Assembly (NCBI GenBank): GCA_003999685.1 | Contig: CP021224.1 | Coordinates: 2,418,001 to 2,482,000, forward strand | Direction: 5' to 3' | From: Taiwanofungus camphoratus | Taxonomy: Eukaryota > Basidiomycota > Agaricomycetes > Polyporales > Taiwanofungaceae | Length of the DNA stretch: 64,000 bases | Shown: piece after piece, positions 1-12,000 of the stretch | Layout: each line of letters begins with the position of its first letter | Numbering within the stretch: the first letter of the stretch is position 1 | Position numbers and translations under genes: made by a program | The notes under the pieces: model-generated | Seen by the model: only the letters and a program-made list of their open reading frames with translations | Databases searched by the model: none | What the model was told of the DNA's origin: nothing

Positions 1-216
1 GAATGCTTTCTAATTGTCGCGCGTCTGATGATGCAAGTCACATTTTAAACTTGCAGCGTCCTCGAATCCTCTTACTGTTTATGAGCTCTGTCCTTCCATC
101 TGCAATTTATTAGTGGGGCTTACTGTAGCGTTCGCGATTTCGCTCAATTGTCTGAGTCACCCTCTGTAGTGCCAGAGTTTTTGAAGCGGGATTGTTCCCC
201 TGCTCCAGGTCCAACT

Positions 217-1134
217 ATGGTTCAAGTAGCCGACGAAGATCCGCTACTGAAAACACCTTTGAATACTTCTAGGCCGCTGGAAGTCCGCGATGCTCCTGCG
301 CGCACATCATTTGCGTTCGATACGATGGAAGATGCTCTGAGCGCTTTCGAGAAGGGGGAATTTCTGCTGGTCATGGATGACGAGCGCAGAGAGAACGAAG
401 GCGACCTGATAATCGCAGCGAGTGAAGTCTCAACCGAGAAGATGGCTTGGCTGATAAAACATACGAGGTGTGCCCACTTTTGAGTACTTTACTGTCAGGG
501 CACTGGCGGGATTCTGTGCAGCACAATTGACGAAATACTAGCGGTTACATCTGCATTGCTCTCCCAGGAGAGCGTCTGGACGAACTAGAGATACCTATGA
601 TGGTCGCCGAGAACCAGGACCCACACAGGACCGCATACACCGTGACCGTTGACTATAGGCATGGTATGTCTGCCTCTTTCACTGCTCCAGGTTATTGTGT
701 ATTTCATTGGCTCATAATCCTACAATCCAATTCTACTGCCAGGTACTACGACCGGCATCTCTGCACATGATCGTGCACTCACTGCCCGAGCTCTGGCCCT
801 GTCTTCCGCGTCCCCGAGCTCCTTCTCTCGCCCAGGACACATGGTCCCCCTCCGCGCGCGCCCCGGCGGCGTCCTAACGAGGCGCGGGCATACTGAGTCC
901 GCGCTCGACCTATGTGCGCTCACGGGCCTTCCCCGTGCGGGCGTGCTATGCGAGCTCGTCGAGGACGATGAGGTCGGTAGCATGATGCGGCGGGACGGGT
1001 GTAGACGGTTTGCGGACCGATGGGGTCTGAAGATGATCAGCGTGGAGATGCTTGCGCAGTGGAGGAGACAGCTGGAGTTGACCAATGGTAACGGCAGTGC
1101 GAGAGATGATCAAGAGGGGAGTCTGCAGCCATGA
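217..1134 (+). CDS. RIB3: 3,4-dihydroxy-2-butanone 4-phosphate synthase (riboflavin synthesis)
   Basis: Spliced model join(217..467,542..663,743..1134), 254 aa, GT-AG introns, phases close. The enzyme turns ribulose 5-phosphate into 3,4-dihydroxy-2-butanone 4-phosphate plus formate, supplying the four-carbon unit of riboflavin. Family signatures run in order: an acidic metal/substrate motif [11 protein letters not shown] (about residues 54-64), the HTSGYIC block across intron 1, the block [19 protein letters not shown] ending at intron 2, then [14 protein letters not shown] and the PGHMVPLRA and GHTESALDL motifs. Length fits fungal RIB3 with a modest N-terminal extension. The frame stays open upstream of the ATG at 217 back to position 85 without another ATG, so a spliced upstream start cannot be ruled out. 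No neighbour on this side is visible. Confidence 0.93.
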
Positions 1135-2211
1135 ATCGCGCCCCATGGGACCAAAGCAATGGGTAGAGGAAGTAATATTTGATTTTTATTTCCCAAGCAA
1201 GTATTTGTATCACCTTCATTATTTGTATCTTGAATGTCTCACTACTCAAAAAACAATACCTTTACACGACTAGTCGATGGGTGAACTGCAAGACCTACAG
1301 CTGTGCTTAGATGGTGGCGTTGGTCAGCACCGCACCTGAATTGGCTAACACTGCCTTGACCGCTGAAAGATGCGCGGTGTAGGACTTTCCAGAACTTCCT
1401 TCCCCTTGGTGTCCAGGAAATTCTGTGAAGTATGCTTTGATGTCACAGATTCGAGAGATGCGCCCGTGCTATCCAAGTTGTCTGAATCAAGACACCAAGT
1501 TTCCGGGCATCACCGTTCCTTCTGCTGCAGCATTGAGCACAGCGCTGAGAGCATGCTTCTTCCAGATGCGAGGGGTTCGACATCAGACCTGTCAACCTCA
1601 GGCTGTACACACCGCTCGACAGCGAAGCTGCCATCTCGCAGGATTTCACTGCGAGGTCAAGTTCACCGCGGGGGTGATGATCACAAGACAGGCAGTGCTG
1701 GTCATCGCCCGAGACCACCTTCGACAGGGAGCGGCGCCGGTGAATAACGGTTCACGTGGCTGAGAGACTGCAACAAAGACTGCAACAAATGCGGTGCAAG
1801 CTGTGTCGACATCAGCACTGCTCGCGGTTTCTTCTGTTGACGTGCGAGTTGACAGCCGTAGTGGATGGCACTAAGACAATAGCTGCTAAGCAACACAGGG
1901 TACAAGAGTCCCGGATGTTTGATGTGCTGGTCACCCAGATGGCCATGGGCTACCACAATACTTATATCCACTGCACCCAGACACAAGGGCCTACTTATGG
2001 TATTACACCAGTGTACGGCTCCTAGCTTTCACTTTTCAATGCTATTTCGCTCGACTTTCTCTCTACTCATCCGTACTGTTATTTTATATCGTTAAAAATG
2101 TACTGCACCATCAATGTGCTTAGATACATACGTGTTTCAAAATTGAGCGATTCAGACATTTTTGAAGCACGAGTTATCTCTGGTTGATCTTATCACGCTC
2201 AGGAATCAGTA
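1135..2211. other. Intergenic stretch, no supported gene
   Basis: Only short overlapping open stretches on both strands with no recognisable family, no consistent splice pattern and no strong start context. The part just after 1134 is presumably RIB3 3' untranslated sequence. I see nothing else I can support. Confidence 0.5.
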
Positions 2212-2810
2212 CAGTTCTTAACCCATACCTCTCAAAACCCATACTCCCTTAAAACCCGTAGGTTTTTCGATCCACCAAGTTGGTTCGCGGGGATTTGGTA
2301 CCCATAACCCATACTACCTTTTTTTGGGGGGTAAAACCCATACATTAGCACGGGGAATGGCAGCTAAATTAGGAAATTATGATTATGTAGTTTCCATGCA
2401 ACCAACAAGGTAAAGAAGACCTGGAAAGTCGCTGATGAGGCCAGTGGACATCCTTAAAAGGGCATATGGACACCGAAAAAGGGTTTACATACCCCCCAAA
2501 AGGCCTACAAACCCCAAAAATGTTTCTCACGAAGTATCAAGGATGTTGCCTGCAAGTCAGAGGATGCTGGGTTCTGTTGGCAGACGCGTGCTATCGAGAT
2601 GCAGTGTATGAAGCATACTAAATTGATTAAATACTTTACTCATAAATCCCTTACAATAATGTAGTTGACACCTTGGAGCAGGTGCCCGTCAATTGCAATG
2701 TATCAACACCGTTGACAGTCAATTTTTGGGTCCTCCCCCATACTTACTCCCTGATAACCCATAGCTCGCGGCATCTACCGAGGGGGTATGGGTTAAGAGG
2801 GAGTTGACTG
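2212..2810. mobile_element. Small non-autonomous pogo/Fot1-like element (MITE)
   Basis: Both ends start with CAGT and share an inverted block containing CTTAACCCATACC. The left end lacks about 9 bp found at the right end (CAGTCAACTCCCTCTTAACC read inward). TA dinucleotides flank both ends (2210-2211 and 2811-2812), as expected for Tc1/mariner-superfamily target duplication. A third, similar terminus starts at about 2716. Fot1-type ends beginning AGTCAA fit best. The interior has no transposase and consists of AT-rich filler with repeats of the form AACCCATAC. Family assignment is inferred from ends alone. Confidence 0.55.
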
Positions 2811-3127
2811 TACCACAATAGCGGATAAAATAACACTTCGCAGTGGATTTTGCAAGGTGAGGGCTTGAGATGATCAAAGATCATCGCAACGACAGACAAG
2901 GCCACCAGTGCTCGGAGTCTCAGTGTTCACTTTTTCGGGTCGAAGTCGTTTTCAGAATGCTTGGCCCTAGCGAGGAATAATTCAAACGAGACTTCATGCA
3001 AGTGATAATACATCCACAATGTGATACGAACTATCAAGAGAAATACATGAGATACCAATATAAAGTTGACTATCGATCGGGTATACAACCTGGGTACAAC
3101 GACAAAAAGATGTCACACGGACGAAAA

Positions 3128-5840
3128 TCACCGAGGCTCCGAAGTCGGAAGACCAAGAGCCTTCATGAAAACCTCATATGTCATGAGTTCGTCCAGGCGC
3201 TCGTGCGCTTTCGACATCTCGGCGCTGACGGATTCTGCCTTCTCCAAATCGCCGTTGGCTCTTGCTTTTCGCAGAGAACAGCGCAAGCGGGTGAGGCCAA
3301 TTCTTGCTAGGGTAACGTCGACCATCTCGGTGCGAAGCTGCTCAACCCACGACGTCGCAAGCGCCTTATAATCAGGATGTGCGGACCGAAATGCAGTTTC
3401 GTAGTGGTTGTCATCGATTATGAACAATGTTTTGTGGCAACCGATGTCGGACAGCTTGGGGCACTCCCAATCCGGGAAATGCCCAAAAGCATGCTGCACC
3501 GGATCAAATACAGCACACACCCATGCCAGCACGAAGAAGAATGACTCTAAATCGAAACGATACCGATGAAGCGGTACCCTTCCCACGGACAGCAGGTCAA
3601 GTGCCATGAATGGACCTGTGCCAGTGCGATACCGAGGTCGCTTATGTGGCTCTTCCTTCGCTGCCTTAGCAGGTAACGGGTCAGCCTGTTTGTCTCCTTC
3701 ATGCGAATCTCGTGCATTGGTGGTTGACTTTGGGTCCTGTTGCTGTGATGTTTCGTCCGTCTTGTCGTCGTCAACAACAGGAGAGTACTCGAAGATGATG
3801 TCGTCATTTAGCACCTTCCCTGCAATATCTTCTCTCATATCTTTCATGTACTCCTCTTTGGAAGGTTCCTTCATCGCGAGATCCCAGTCACACAGAACAC
3901 CCATGACTTGACCATCCTTCCTGTAAAACATGATATTGTTTGCACTGATGTCGCGATGCAAAATGCCAGATGTTGTCCACACCCAGTGGTGAGCTAGTGA
4001 AAATATGAGTCAGGAGGCTTTCGGCCAGAGACAGTACAACTGTACATACCATTCACGACATCGACAAATACTTTCTTGAACTCGTCAACGCTGTTCACTT
4101 GTTCAAGTACCTCATATTTCTTCATCACCATTAGGCGGAATATCCGCTCCTCGTAATCCAGAAGACCATTCATGTAGAATCTGGGCAAGTCCATCTGTTC
4201 CATATTCCGAGTGATCGAGCACTTCAGATCGACAACATGATCAAGCCAGCGTGGTGCATGAGTCTTCAGTCCCTGCCGGATGGTCCTTACGAAGCCGTCT
4301 TCTGCATCCCGCTCCTTCGAAGGCCATGCCATCTTCGCTACGAGCTCATCTTCGCCAAACAGAGCTTTCGCCCTTCCAGTCGCCTTGATCGGCACGATAG
4401 TGGTCCCCCGTCCGACTGCACCGAAATCGGTGATCACTCTTCGACTTTCATCGACCTTGAACACCATCTTCTCCAATGGTGTTTCATTCACGTCTATAGC
4501 AAGCTGATCGTCCAGCTCCAGCTGCACACCAGAGTAATTCTCGTATGTGCCCGTCGGGAATTTGAGGAAAGGACATATCCCCATACGCGCATGGTCCGCC
4601 GACTCCATGGCTGCGAGAAAAAGCACCAGAAGGTCTGGGTTTAGTATGAAGTCGAATGGTTCAGATTGAACGATCCCCATTCGATCTCCATACCACAGCG
4701 TGATTAATGTGCTCTTGATCATGCATCCGGTCGCAAACGATCTGACGCCATGCGACAACAACTCGTTCATGTATTTCCCTGCCTGCACTTCATGGTCCGT
4801 CAACATCGGCTGGTCATTAGGGTCGAGCTCCCTATTGATATGCTCTGGTGGTGCAATGCTCATGCTGGCATCATCGTCGCCATTGATATTCGAGCGAGAG
4901 CGCTTTGATGGCCGTTCGTCATCTTCGAAAATAGTGGCCGGTACCTTGCGCTTTGTGGTCGTTAGATGGTCCAAAAGTCCCTTGCGTCGACTAGACGTAG
5001 CCTTCACGAGTGTGGACTGCCCAACATTCTCCGGCTGTAGAGAGCGGCACAGTCAGCAAATATAAAGGACTGCGATTAATCAACGTTTGTACCTTTTCCA
5101 AGGGCAATTCAAATTCGGCCTGATCTTGTTTACCAACCCCTTTTTTGACTTCAATAAACCCAAGGTACCACTCCCATCGCCGAAGCTCCTCGCTGCGGGT
5201 CGTGCCCAATGCAAGATCTGGCTTCAACGCCACCGTGTAGTCTCCTTTCACAGTGCGCTCCCGCAGACGGAAAACGTCCAATGTTCCAAGGCGTTCACCG
5301 AAAGTCGCAACACGTCTTTGCCGTTCACGACGCTCACCAGACGATATCTCGCCGATGATGTGCCTCAAAAGGTTCACCAAAGGAATGTAGCTCTCTCTCT
5401 CGAAACGAGATTGCATGTATTCCTCCACATGTGTCTTCGGAATTGATTCTTCTTGCAAATATGGGACGTCTTTCGAAGTGAAATCCCATACTGCCCGAAT
5501 GAACTCGCGCACAGGCATTCCGCGGTGAACTTTGTCTCTGAAGTGCGCCCGTACATACCGCTTGACGCCCTCATCCACGATAATGCCATCCTCTCCGGAG
5601 GCGTACATATGTGCCTTTGACTTGAAAGGCGTTCCTTGAGCTGTGGGATGGACACGATCAGAATATTTGCAATATGAACATCGTGACCATCTTACTTGTC
5701 GCATAGGGCTGCCGAGGCGGTGTTTTTGGTGCCCGTAACTTATCCATGTATAGAGGTTCAGATTGATTTCCTTGCTTTGGATGCTGGTCCTTGGTGTCGT
5801 CCGTTTCCGGTCGGAAGTTAGGCTCAGCTCCGTCAATCAT
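3128..5840 (-). CDS. FunK1-family protein kinase, copy 1
   Basis: Model complement(join(3128..3993,4050..5034,5093..5640,5696..5840)), 847 aa, three GT-AG introns, phases close, no internal stop. FunK1 kinases (Pkinase_fungal family) are a large fungal-specific Ser/Thr-kinase-like group with few known substrates. Visible kinase marks: LVAKMAW as the likely VxK lysine in exon 3, the catalytic loop ILHRDISANN (Asp about 574), and LCDWDLAM in place of DFG (about 594-600), which is normal for this family. RTGTGPFMALDLL is the activation/APE-like segment. A long acidic, Gln/Ser-rich insert separates the last two. The start ATG at 5840 was chosen because a TATA-like box lies about 95 bp upstream, and an in-frame ATG further up (5948) would overlap that box. 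It is paralogous to copies at 49802, 55626 and 25440. Confidence 0.9.
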
Positions 5841-5937
5841 TGTGATGTCAGTTTGGTGGGATGCGCAGGGATAGTAGCGGAAGTGGATCCAGAAAGGATA
5901 AAATGAGTATGATGAAGACATGGTTTCCATTTTGCGT

Positions 5938-6060
5938 CTTATAAGCAACTAAGGGTGGCCAAAGCTTGTGTGGCCAGGTGAAGATCGTGGCTTGCTTGAT
6001 GGATGCGGTGACTCGCTTCCGTGGCTTGGACGCAGAACAATGGGAACACGACCACGTGAT
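5938..6060 (-). promoter_or_regulatory. FunK1 copy 1 promoter with paired TGGCCA boxes
   Basis: Reading toward the gene: an E-box CACGTG (6053-6058), TGGCCA (5971-5976), nine bases, TGGCCA (5956-5961), then the palindromic TATA-like CTTATAAG (5938-5945). The segment from the first TGGCCA through the TATA box is base-for-base identical over about 42 bp to the same region of FunK1 copy 3, though the genes themselves have diverged. That conservation is the evidence for function; the factor is unknown. Confidence 0.65.
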
Positions 6061-6127
6061 CGTGTTCGGCGCAAAGGAGACAGCAATTTGCGGCGTACTT
6101 ATTCAGAGCTCCCATGATATACCAGGA

Positions 6128-7079
6128 TCATTCAAATCCGTGTCTCATTCTCAGTGTGGTCTGGCGAATCTTGACCTTTCTAAAGAGAGCGTCTGGGTGT
6201 ATCATAAGTAGGTGCGACGCACAGGCGAATCGGTTGCTTGGCGCAGTATCTGTGCCAGGTGTTTTCTCTATGTGACGAGGTGCGTATGTTTTCTGAGGAG
6301 CATCTTCAACAATTTTTAGTGGGGTAGGCTCGCCACTCCTGACCGCCCTATCACGATAGTATTTCCTATACCGCATCGTTTCCGCTGCAATTTGTTTCAA
6401 TATGAAACAGATGTCTCTGTCGGCGACATACATCTCCAGTCCTCGGAGCTACACTTTGCCCAGTCTTATTACTGGTCACCTGTCACCGGCCAGGCTTGTT
6501 GCTCGGTTTTTATGATACCGTTCGTTCCCCCACGATCCTATTGCCTGACCTCTCAGCCTGACGTGCTACGATGTTTACAGTTGTTCTCCAACATTACGTT
6601 TTTCTCAAGCAAGGAGAATTTTTTCCACTGGCCACAATGGTCAGGTCCCCGTTGTCTCTGCATCTGCCAACACAGACACACGCCCTGTTCTCTGACAATC
6701 ACCACTTTGGATGTTGGCATCAATCACGCGCCCCTCACCGTATACAGCACAACCAGCAATGATGTCGACCTGGTCTGGCGGAATCATGTTGCATGCGACC
6801 ACTAGTCCTATGCTGGCAGCCTTCGGGGCGCCACCTGGGCCATCGTCCGAATGTCTGTCTTATGCCCCGCGAAACATCCTCTACTCCAGGCCCATTTTTC
6901 CGCACATTTTTCCGCAGACCGACAAGAATGTGATCACGACTGCGTTCATCTAGGAATCGGTACCTGTGCACTTGTCTATGCCACATCTTCGCCCGAGTCC
7001 TCCACTCAAAGGCCAGGGCTGATATCGTACTAGATGTCCCGGCGTTGTTATAAGACTTGGAGAAGCGACTGAAATCCAT
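6128..7079 (-). pseudogene. Relict or unrecognised gene upstream of FunK1 copy 1
   Basis: Several short open stretches on the minus strand have recognisable counterparts in the second duplication unit (52785-54941). One is the segment ending KVKIRQTTLRMRHGFE (6128-6433, counterpart 52785-53132). Another is a stretch around 6650-6850 reading APKAASIGLVVACNMIPP, counterpart ASKAASGGLMVVCDMISP. I could not make one continuous spliced gene in either copy and recognise no family. It is probably a decayed gene carried along with the duplication, but conserved non-coding DNA read in frame by chance is possible. Confidence 0.3.
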
Positions 7080-7113
7080 TCAAGGTGAATAGCCTCGTTT
7101 TTCGGGGAGACTG

Positions 7114-7697
7114 CTAGCGTGTCCGCAAACGGACACCATCAGACGGCTTGTCAAATCATAAACATCAGGACATGTTTCAACGAGGTGAACCAATACGCCA
7201 TGCAATCATAGATGCTAAGCATAAGCGTGTACAACCGACAAATGTACACACAATGAGGTACAACGAAACGCAAGGGGAGCAATGCACAAGGAGTGTTCGA
7301 AGACAATGTACAGTGCGGTAGATGCGTGAATAGGTGAGTAGTGAGTAGGTAGCGTTGATAAATGGGAACGCAGACAGAACAACAAACCAAGAGGCATTAA
7401 ATGAAGGGCATAAGTACTGAGGATGGCTGGGATGGTAAGATAATAATCTAGCTCAGCTAGAGCGACGCGAGATGCGACGCTGTTATGGTTAGATATGCAA
7501 CAATGTCCGAATCGAGAGAGATGCACAAGTAAGTGGTATGCGACACGGAAGGGGAATTTAGGCGCTTTATAAAGTTTGTGCATAGATCACAGCGGCGTAC
7601 ATATCACCATAGATAAGCGTGTCGGCCTCGACGTCTTCAGCGAGCGCGGGCACGGACAAATACATAGTTCGAGGGCAAGATGGCAGCGGCTCCCGCA
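7114..7697. other. Spacer and probable 3' UTR of the 433-aa gene
   Basis: AT-richer sequence downstream of the stop at 7698 of the minus-strand gene. The short open stretches here are hydrophobic low-information reads with no family match. Nothing else supported. Confidence 0.4.
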
Positions 7698-9058
7698 TTA
7701 CGTCGAAACCTCGACGAAGCTCCGCCAGCTGTGCGTCGAGAAGTCGTCGTCCTTGAGGTCAATGAAGTTGGCGAGCGGCGACAGGAACGACTCGATCGTG
7801 CCCCTGCGCCGCCTGCCAGGCGGCGTCGAGCCCGAGCCCGACCATCTCTTCACCCCGCGCTCAGAGCTGGCCGAATCCCGATTCGACCCGGGCGCGCTTG
7901 CCGGGGCAGACGCGGGCAGCACGAGGTCCTCCTCCTCGCGCAGGACCTGCATGAGGCGCCGCTGCACGTCCTGCACGGGCAGGGCGCCGCACGGCTCGGA
8001 CTCGGGCTCGGGCTCGTCCTCGTCGTCGCTCATGCTCATAAAGTTGCGCGGGCGGGACCGGCTGCGCGAGCGCGAGCACGAGCGGCCCTCGAGCATGGCG
8101 AGCGCCGCGGAGCGGTTGAGCTGGCGCGTGTTGTGCGAGACGGCCGAGCGCATGGAGGGGGACGGCTTCAGCGAGGTCGCGGACGGGTTTGGTGCAGACG
8201 GGGGTGTCGGCGGGGACGTGCGACGGGACGCGGGAGGGAGGGACGAGCTGGTGAGCGGCGGCGGAGTCGTGGGCGAAGTGGGGGAGAACATGAAGTAGGA
8301 CTGCTCAGGCGACAGAATGGGCGAGGAACGGAGGGGCGGAGACAACAGTGACGGCGCTGACTGGGTCGCCCGGTGCATGGAGGAAGAGGGCGTTACTGAT
8401 GATGAGGAATAGGCCAGGCATTGTGATAAGGTGAGGGTCAAATCAGATGGGCGCCGTCGGTGTAAGCGAGCTGGCGGCTCTGGCAAACTTGTGGAAGGAG
8501 CAGGCTTGGGAGAGGGTAGACGAAGGGCTTCGCGGGAGGAGCGTCGCACACCAGTAACAGGTGGAGGATGTGGGAACTGTGAGAACGAAAACGCTGCCCT
8601 TTCACTGCATTGACACATAGGACATGATCAGCGCGTGTACGACAAAGGAAACAGTAGACATACGCCACCGGTGACAGAGCCGACGGAGAGCTTGGCTCGG
8701 AGCGACCAAAGTAGGTAGTAGCCCTAGTCGAAACAGTGTCTTTGCGACGCAGACTCATTGAGCGCATCGACGAACTTTCGGCCAAGTCAAGAGACAAGAA
8801 GGATCGGCCTTCATCCGCCTGACTCCGGTGGGGCATTAGAGTGAGGAACAACCCGCCGCCGTTGCCAGCATCGGAGGAGGTACGCACGCCAGCATACATG
8901 CTGACATTGTTTATGGTCAAAGGAAGACTGTTACGGGGCTCCTTTTGTGGGCGTCGACGTTTCGACGATGAGCGCGACGAGGAGGGTGAGCTGCGTTCGG
9001 GAGTGCTGCAGCCCGACAGCAGGCCAGAGGTGAAGAGAGGAGAATACTGAGCAAACAT
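7698..9058 (-). CDS. Ser/Pro/Arg-rich protein of unknown function
   Basis: Model complement(join(7698..8604,8664..9058)), 433 aa, one intron (donor GTATGT, acceptor CAATGCAG), phases close. I do not recognise the family. Composition is strongly biased to Ser, Pro and Arg, with a run of Ser-Arg repeats (SRSRSRSRPRNF) followed by an acidic patch (DDEDEPEPESEP). The C-terminal 40 or so residues (GRRRRGTIESFLSPLANF then FIDLKDDDFSTHSW) look more ordered and are probably the conserved part. N-terminal Ser/Arg stretches (SSPSSSRSSSKRRRP) could serve as a nuclear signal. High GC compared with its flanks. A regulatory or scaffolding role is conceivable but not shown. Confidence 0.7.
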
Positions 9059-12000
9059 GTGGGCGTTTCTCGTCGTCGTCGTCGCGGACCAGGGGGGAAA
9101 GGGGGCAGTTGGGGAACGCGACGGGTCTCGAGGGGGTTATTATAGCGTTTGCATGTTGGTGCACGAGTAGTGCGGCGGCCCTGATTTTTTCCACGTCCAT
9201 GCCAGAGGACCGCACCACGACCCGGTTACCAGATCCGATCGTCATGCGCCCGGCGCCAGGCCCTGCCACACGTCACATCTCCGTCACGCACCGGCACCTG
9301 TCCATGCTGATCCCCGGCAATTCTTTTTCGCAACACCCAACCCTCTGCCAGAACAGCGAGCTTGGTCTTCCATTTTGCTCGGAGTCTGCTTCGCCGCCTG
9401 TTTGTCCTCAGCATTCATCCTCAGGCATCCTCAGACGCACTAGACGGAGTCCATGTACCGCGTATCACCTGTCATTTTGTTGCTCAGATGAACGCTGCTA
9501 TCGGCCCTAAATCATTAATCCAAATCTGGGCATGTACGCCTTGTCGGACACAGGAACGTGAAATCCGAGACACAATCTGACGGTGCCTCCGAGAGATATC
9601 GGCACAAACAGATGTGGTGTCTTGTTCAAGGACACGGTCTGAGCGATATCATGATGACCCAACGCGACACAGTGGTTGCGGACGATGGCGATGTTCTCGA
9701 GCCTGAGGACATGATAATCAGGATGATTTGTCTCCGTCAGATGAATTCGGAGTATCTGTGCCCCAGAGTCAGCCTGCGACCGGTGATTGCCCAATGGCAA
9801 ATCGCGACATGGGTCTAGCAGACCACTCGCAGGCGCCGCCGCCACTATCAGACTGCTGTCAACTTCAATTACAGCCAACGTGGTTCCGGCGAATTGACGC
9901 TCTTCCCTGCATTCATTTGGCTTATCCAGTCTTATCAGAGCCATATCGATGTCCTTCATCCCATCCTCGTTCGTCATAAGCCCCACCTAGTTGATGCGGA
10001 TTTTACATTCAACGTCTTACAGCTACGCTAGTGTATCTGCGTTGCAAATAGATAGCCAGGAACTCCACAGCCCTACGCGTCTGTCAGCCCTCATTCTAGC
10101 CCAGGGAAAGCTTGGCCTGAACAACAGGCTCATTCCTGCTATGTTCGATTGAATTGCTGCTGTCTTACATCCAAGTGGCTATTGTGATTGGGCTTATCTG
10201 GCACTAGCTTCAAATTGCAGTGACATATTTGGCTCAGCACTTGCCATTCGGGGTAATTCGCGCTCGAGGACGCGCGGGAACAATAAGCTTGCGTGATGCG
10301 TGACGATAGCTCGGTCTCCTGACGACGCCTGAAACAAAAGCAAAAAAAAACAAGGAATTTGATCCCGGACCCGACTCGGGCGCGTGCACAGCCGCGGATT
10401 TCAGATCACGGCGTTGTGTAGGCAGCAGACTTTATTCTCTCCCACTCGGTGTTGTTGTATGTGTTATTGCGGCCCTCTACTAGCGACGACGTTTCATAGC
10501 ATAGTAATCCTGCTAACGATTCGCTAAGGCGCGGATTGTTTCAAGTTGGCACTAAATGGAGGATCTGCATGACTATTTTGCCCGGGTCGGCGCGGCCGCC
10601 CGAACCTCGAGGTATGGCGCGACTTTCACTCCGTCCCTCTTGTTTTTTTTTTCCTGGCAACAATTTGACAAAAGTTACGCACCCACCATGGATACCCACG
10701 GAATTGCTACACTGTGTTCTTTCATTTCGCTTGTGGACTGTAACCTGCGTTCTGTCGCAGCGCCTCGAGGATGACGGCGAGCTTTGCAGCATGGCCAGTC
10801 ACGAGATGATCCGTCCATGTTTCTTGGAGACAAGACATACACGCTGGGCGGGCAGCGCGGACAGGCGTGAGTTTGGCCTTTGGCCTGATTGAGGCGGGCG
10901 CTCGCCAGCTCGGATCGCTCGCGGGCACGCCGCAGCCGCAAGCCATCAAGTACTTAGGATCGATGGGTGGGCGTTTCGCCGGAACAGTCATTCAAGAACA
11001 CGGTTCGCACCGAGTTGGGCGTTCGCGGCTTGAGACCTTGCGGCGTGCCTCGAGCACGTTGAACACATTTCAACGCGGTTCTCACTGTGCGCTTGTAGGT
11101 TGGGCAACGACTGCTGTGACCGAGCCTGGGGAGGGCAAGACGCCCAGGTGTAGCTTGGGCTTGACAGCTCGGCTCGCCCTCTACCGCATGCATCAACACT
11201 GCGCCAGCGCCCGTCTGCGGCGGGCACGGGGCAGGTGTCCATTTGACTGCGAACCAGCGTGTGCGTCTCTGTCCTTCTCAGACCCTCGGTGACCCGGAGA
11301 GCATGGTGATCCACGATTGTATAGCTCCGTGTCGTTTGTCCTAGGCCATCATCGTCAGACGCTGTTGAGTATCCTCTTCAAGCCAGCCGAAATACTGACC
11401 TGTCTGTTTGCCAGTTGAGGCATCGGGTCCTACGATCTGCTGCATGAAATGTGAACGTTGGCAAGCGTAACATAACTCGGGGCGGTCATGTTTGCCTCGG
11501 ACCTTTGTAAGTGGACTTATCTGGTCATGACATCTCGATTGTAGTCTCTTTGTGTATGACTACCAAATTGAGTGTTCCCCCGGTTCGGTGATGTACCCGA
11601 ATGATTAGTTTCCATCGCACCGGCGCCCATGAATCGTTGGCAGAAAAACGCTTGTGCGACTTGTCGGCGCTCCATTGATCCTGTCCGGATATTGGTGTAC
11701 GTCCAGACAGGGCGAGGGATCATTCCAAACCATCTTGGCCTCGTGTTGACGGTGAGATGTCGCTCACGTCGACCGTATACATGTGCTAGATTCGGGGCCT
11801 ACCGTCCGTGCTTGGCTCGTCGATGCTCGTGGGTCTCGCTCGTGCATCCACAGGTCGGTTCCCACACCACCGTGTCCCTCGAACTGCCGCTCCTTGGCAG
11901 GCATCCATGTCCAGCGCATTTCCCAGCTCGTCGCAGCTGCAAGGGGCGAGACCCGTCTCACGCTTCAATCCCCCTCCCTTTTACTCAATTCCAATCTTGC

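Larger units (their letters stand above)
2968..7113 (-). repeat. Segmental duplication, unit 1 (FunK1 copy 1 block)
   Basis: This stretch is homologous, in the same orientation, to 49586-54944. The homology starts at the CTAGCGAG(G/A)AATAATTCAA block on the left and ends at a shared CTCGTTTTTCGGGGAGA on the right. It covers the FunK1 gene, its promoter and roughly 1.1 kb upstream. Identity is uneven: very high in FunK1 exons 3-4, lower elsewhere. Unit 2 carries about 1.2 kb more sequence (about 53010-54243) that is absent here. Confidence 0.85.

Noticed and set aside
9507-9986. Possible trypsin-like serine protease on the minus strand
   Set aside because: Only DIDMALIRL resembles the family; there is no His or Ser active-site motif, no signal peptide and no exon structure.
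10536-11292. GC-rich open frames as a gene
   Set aside because: Candidate exons cannot be joined in frame, and none shows a known family.
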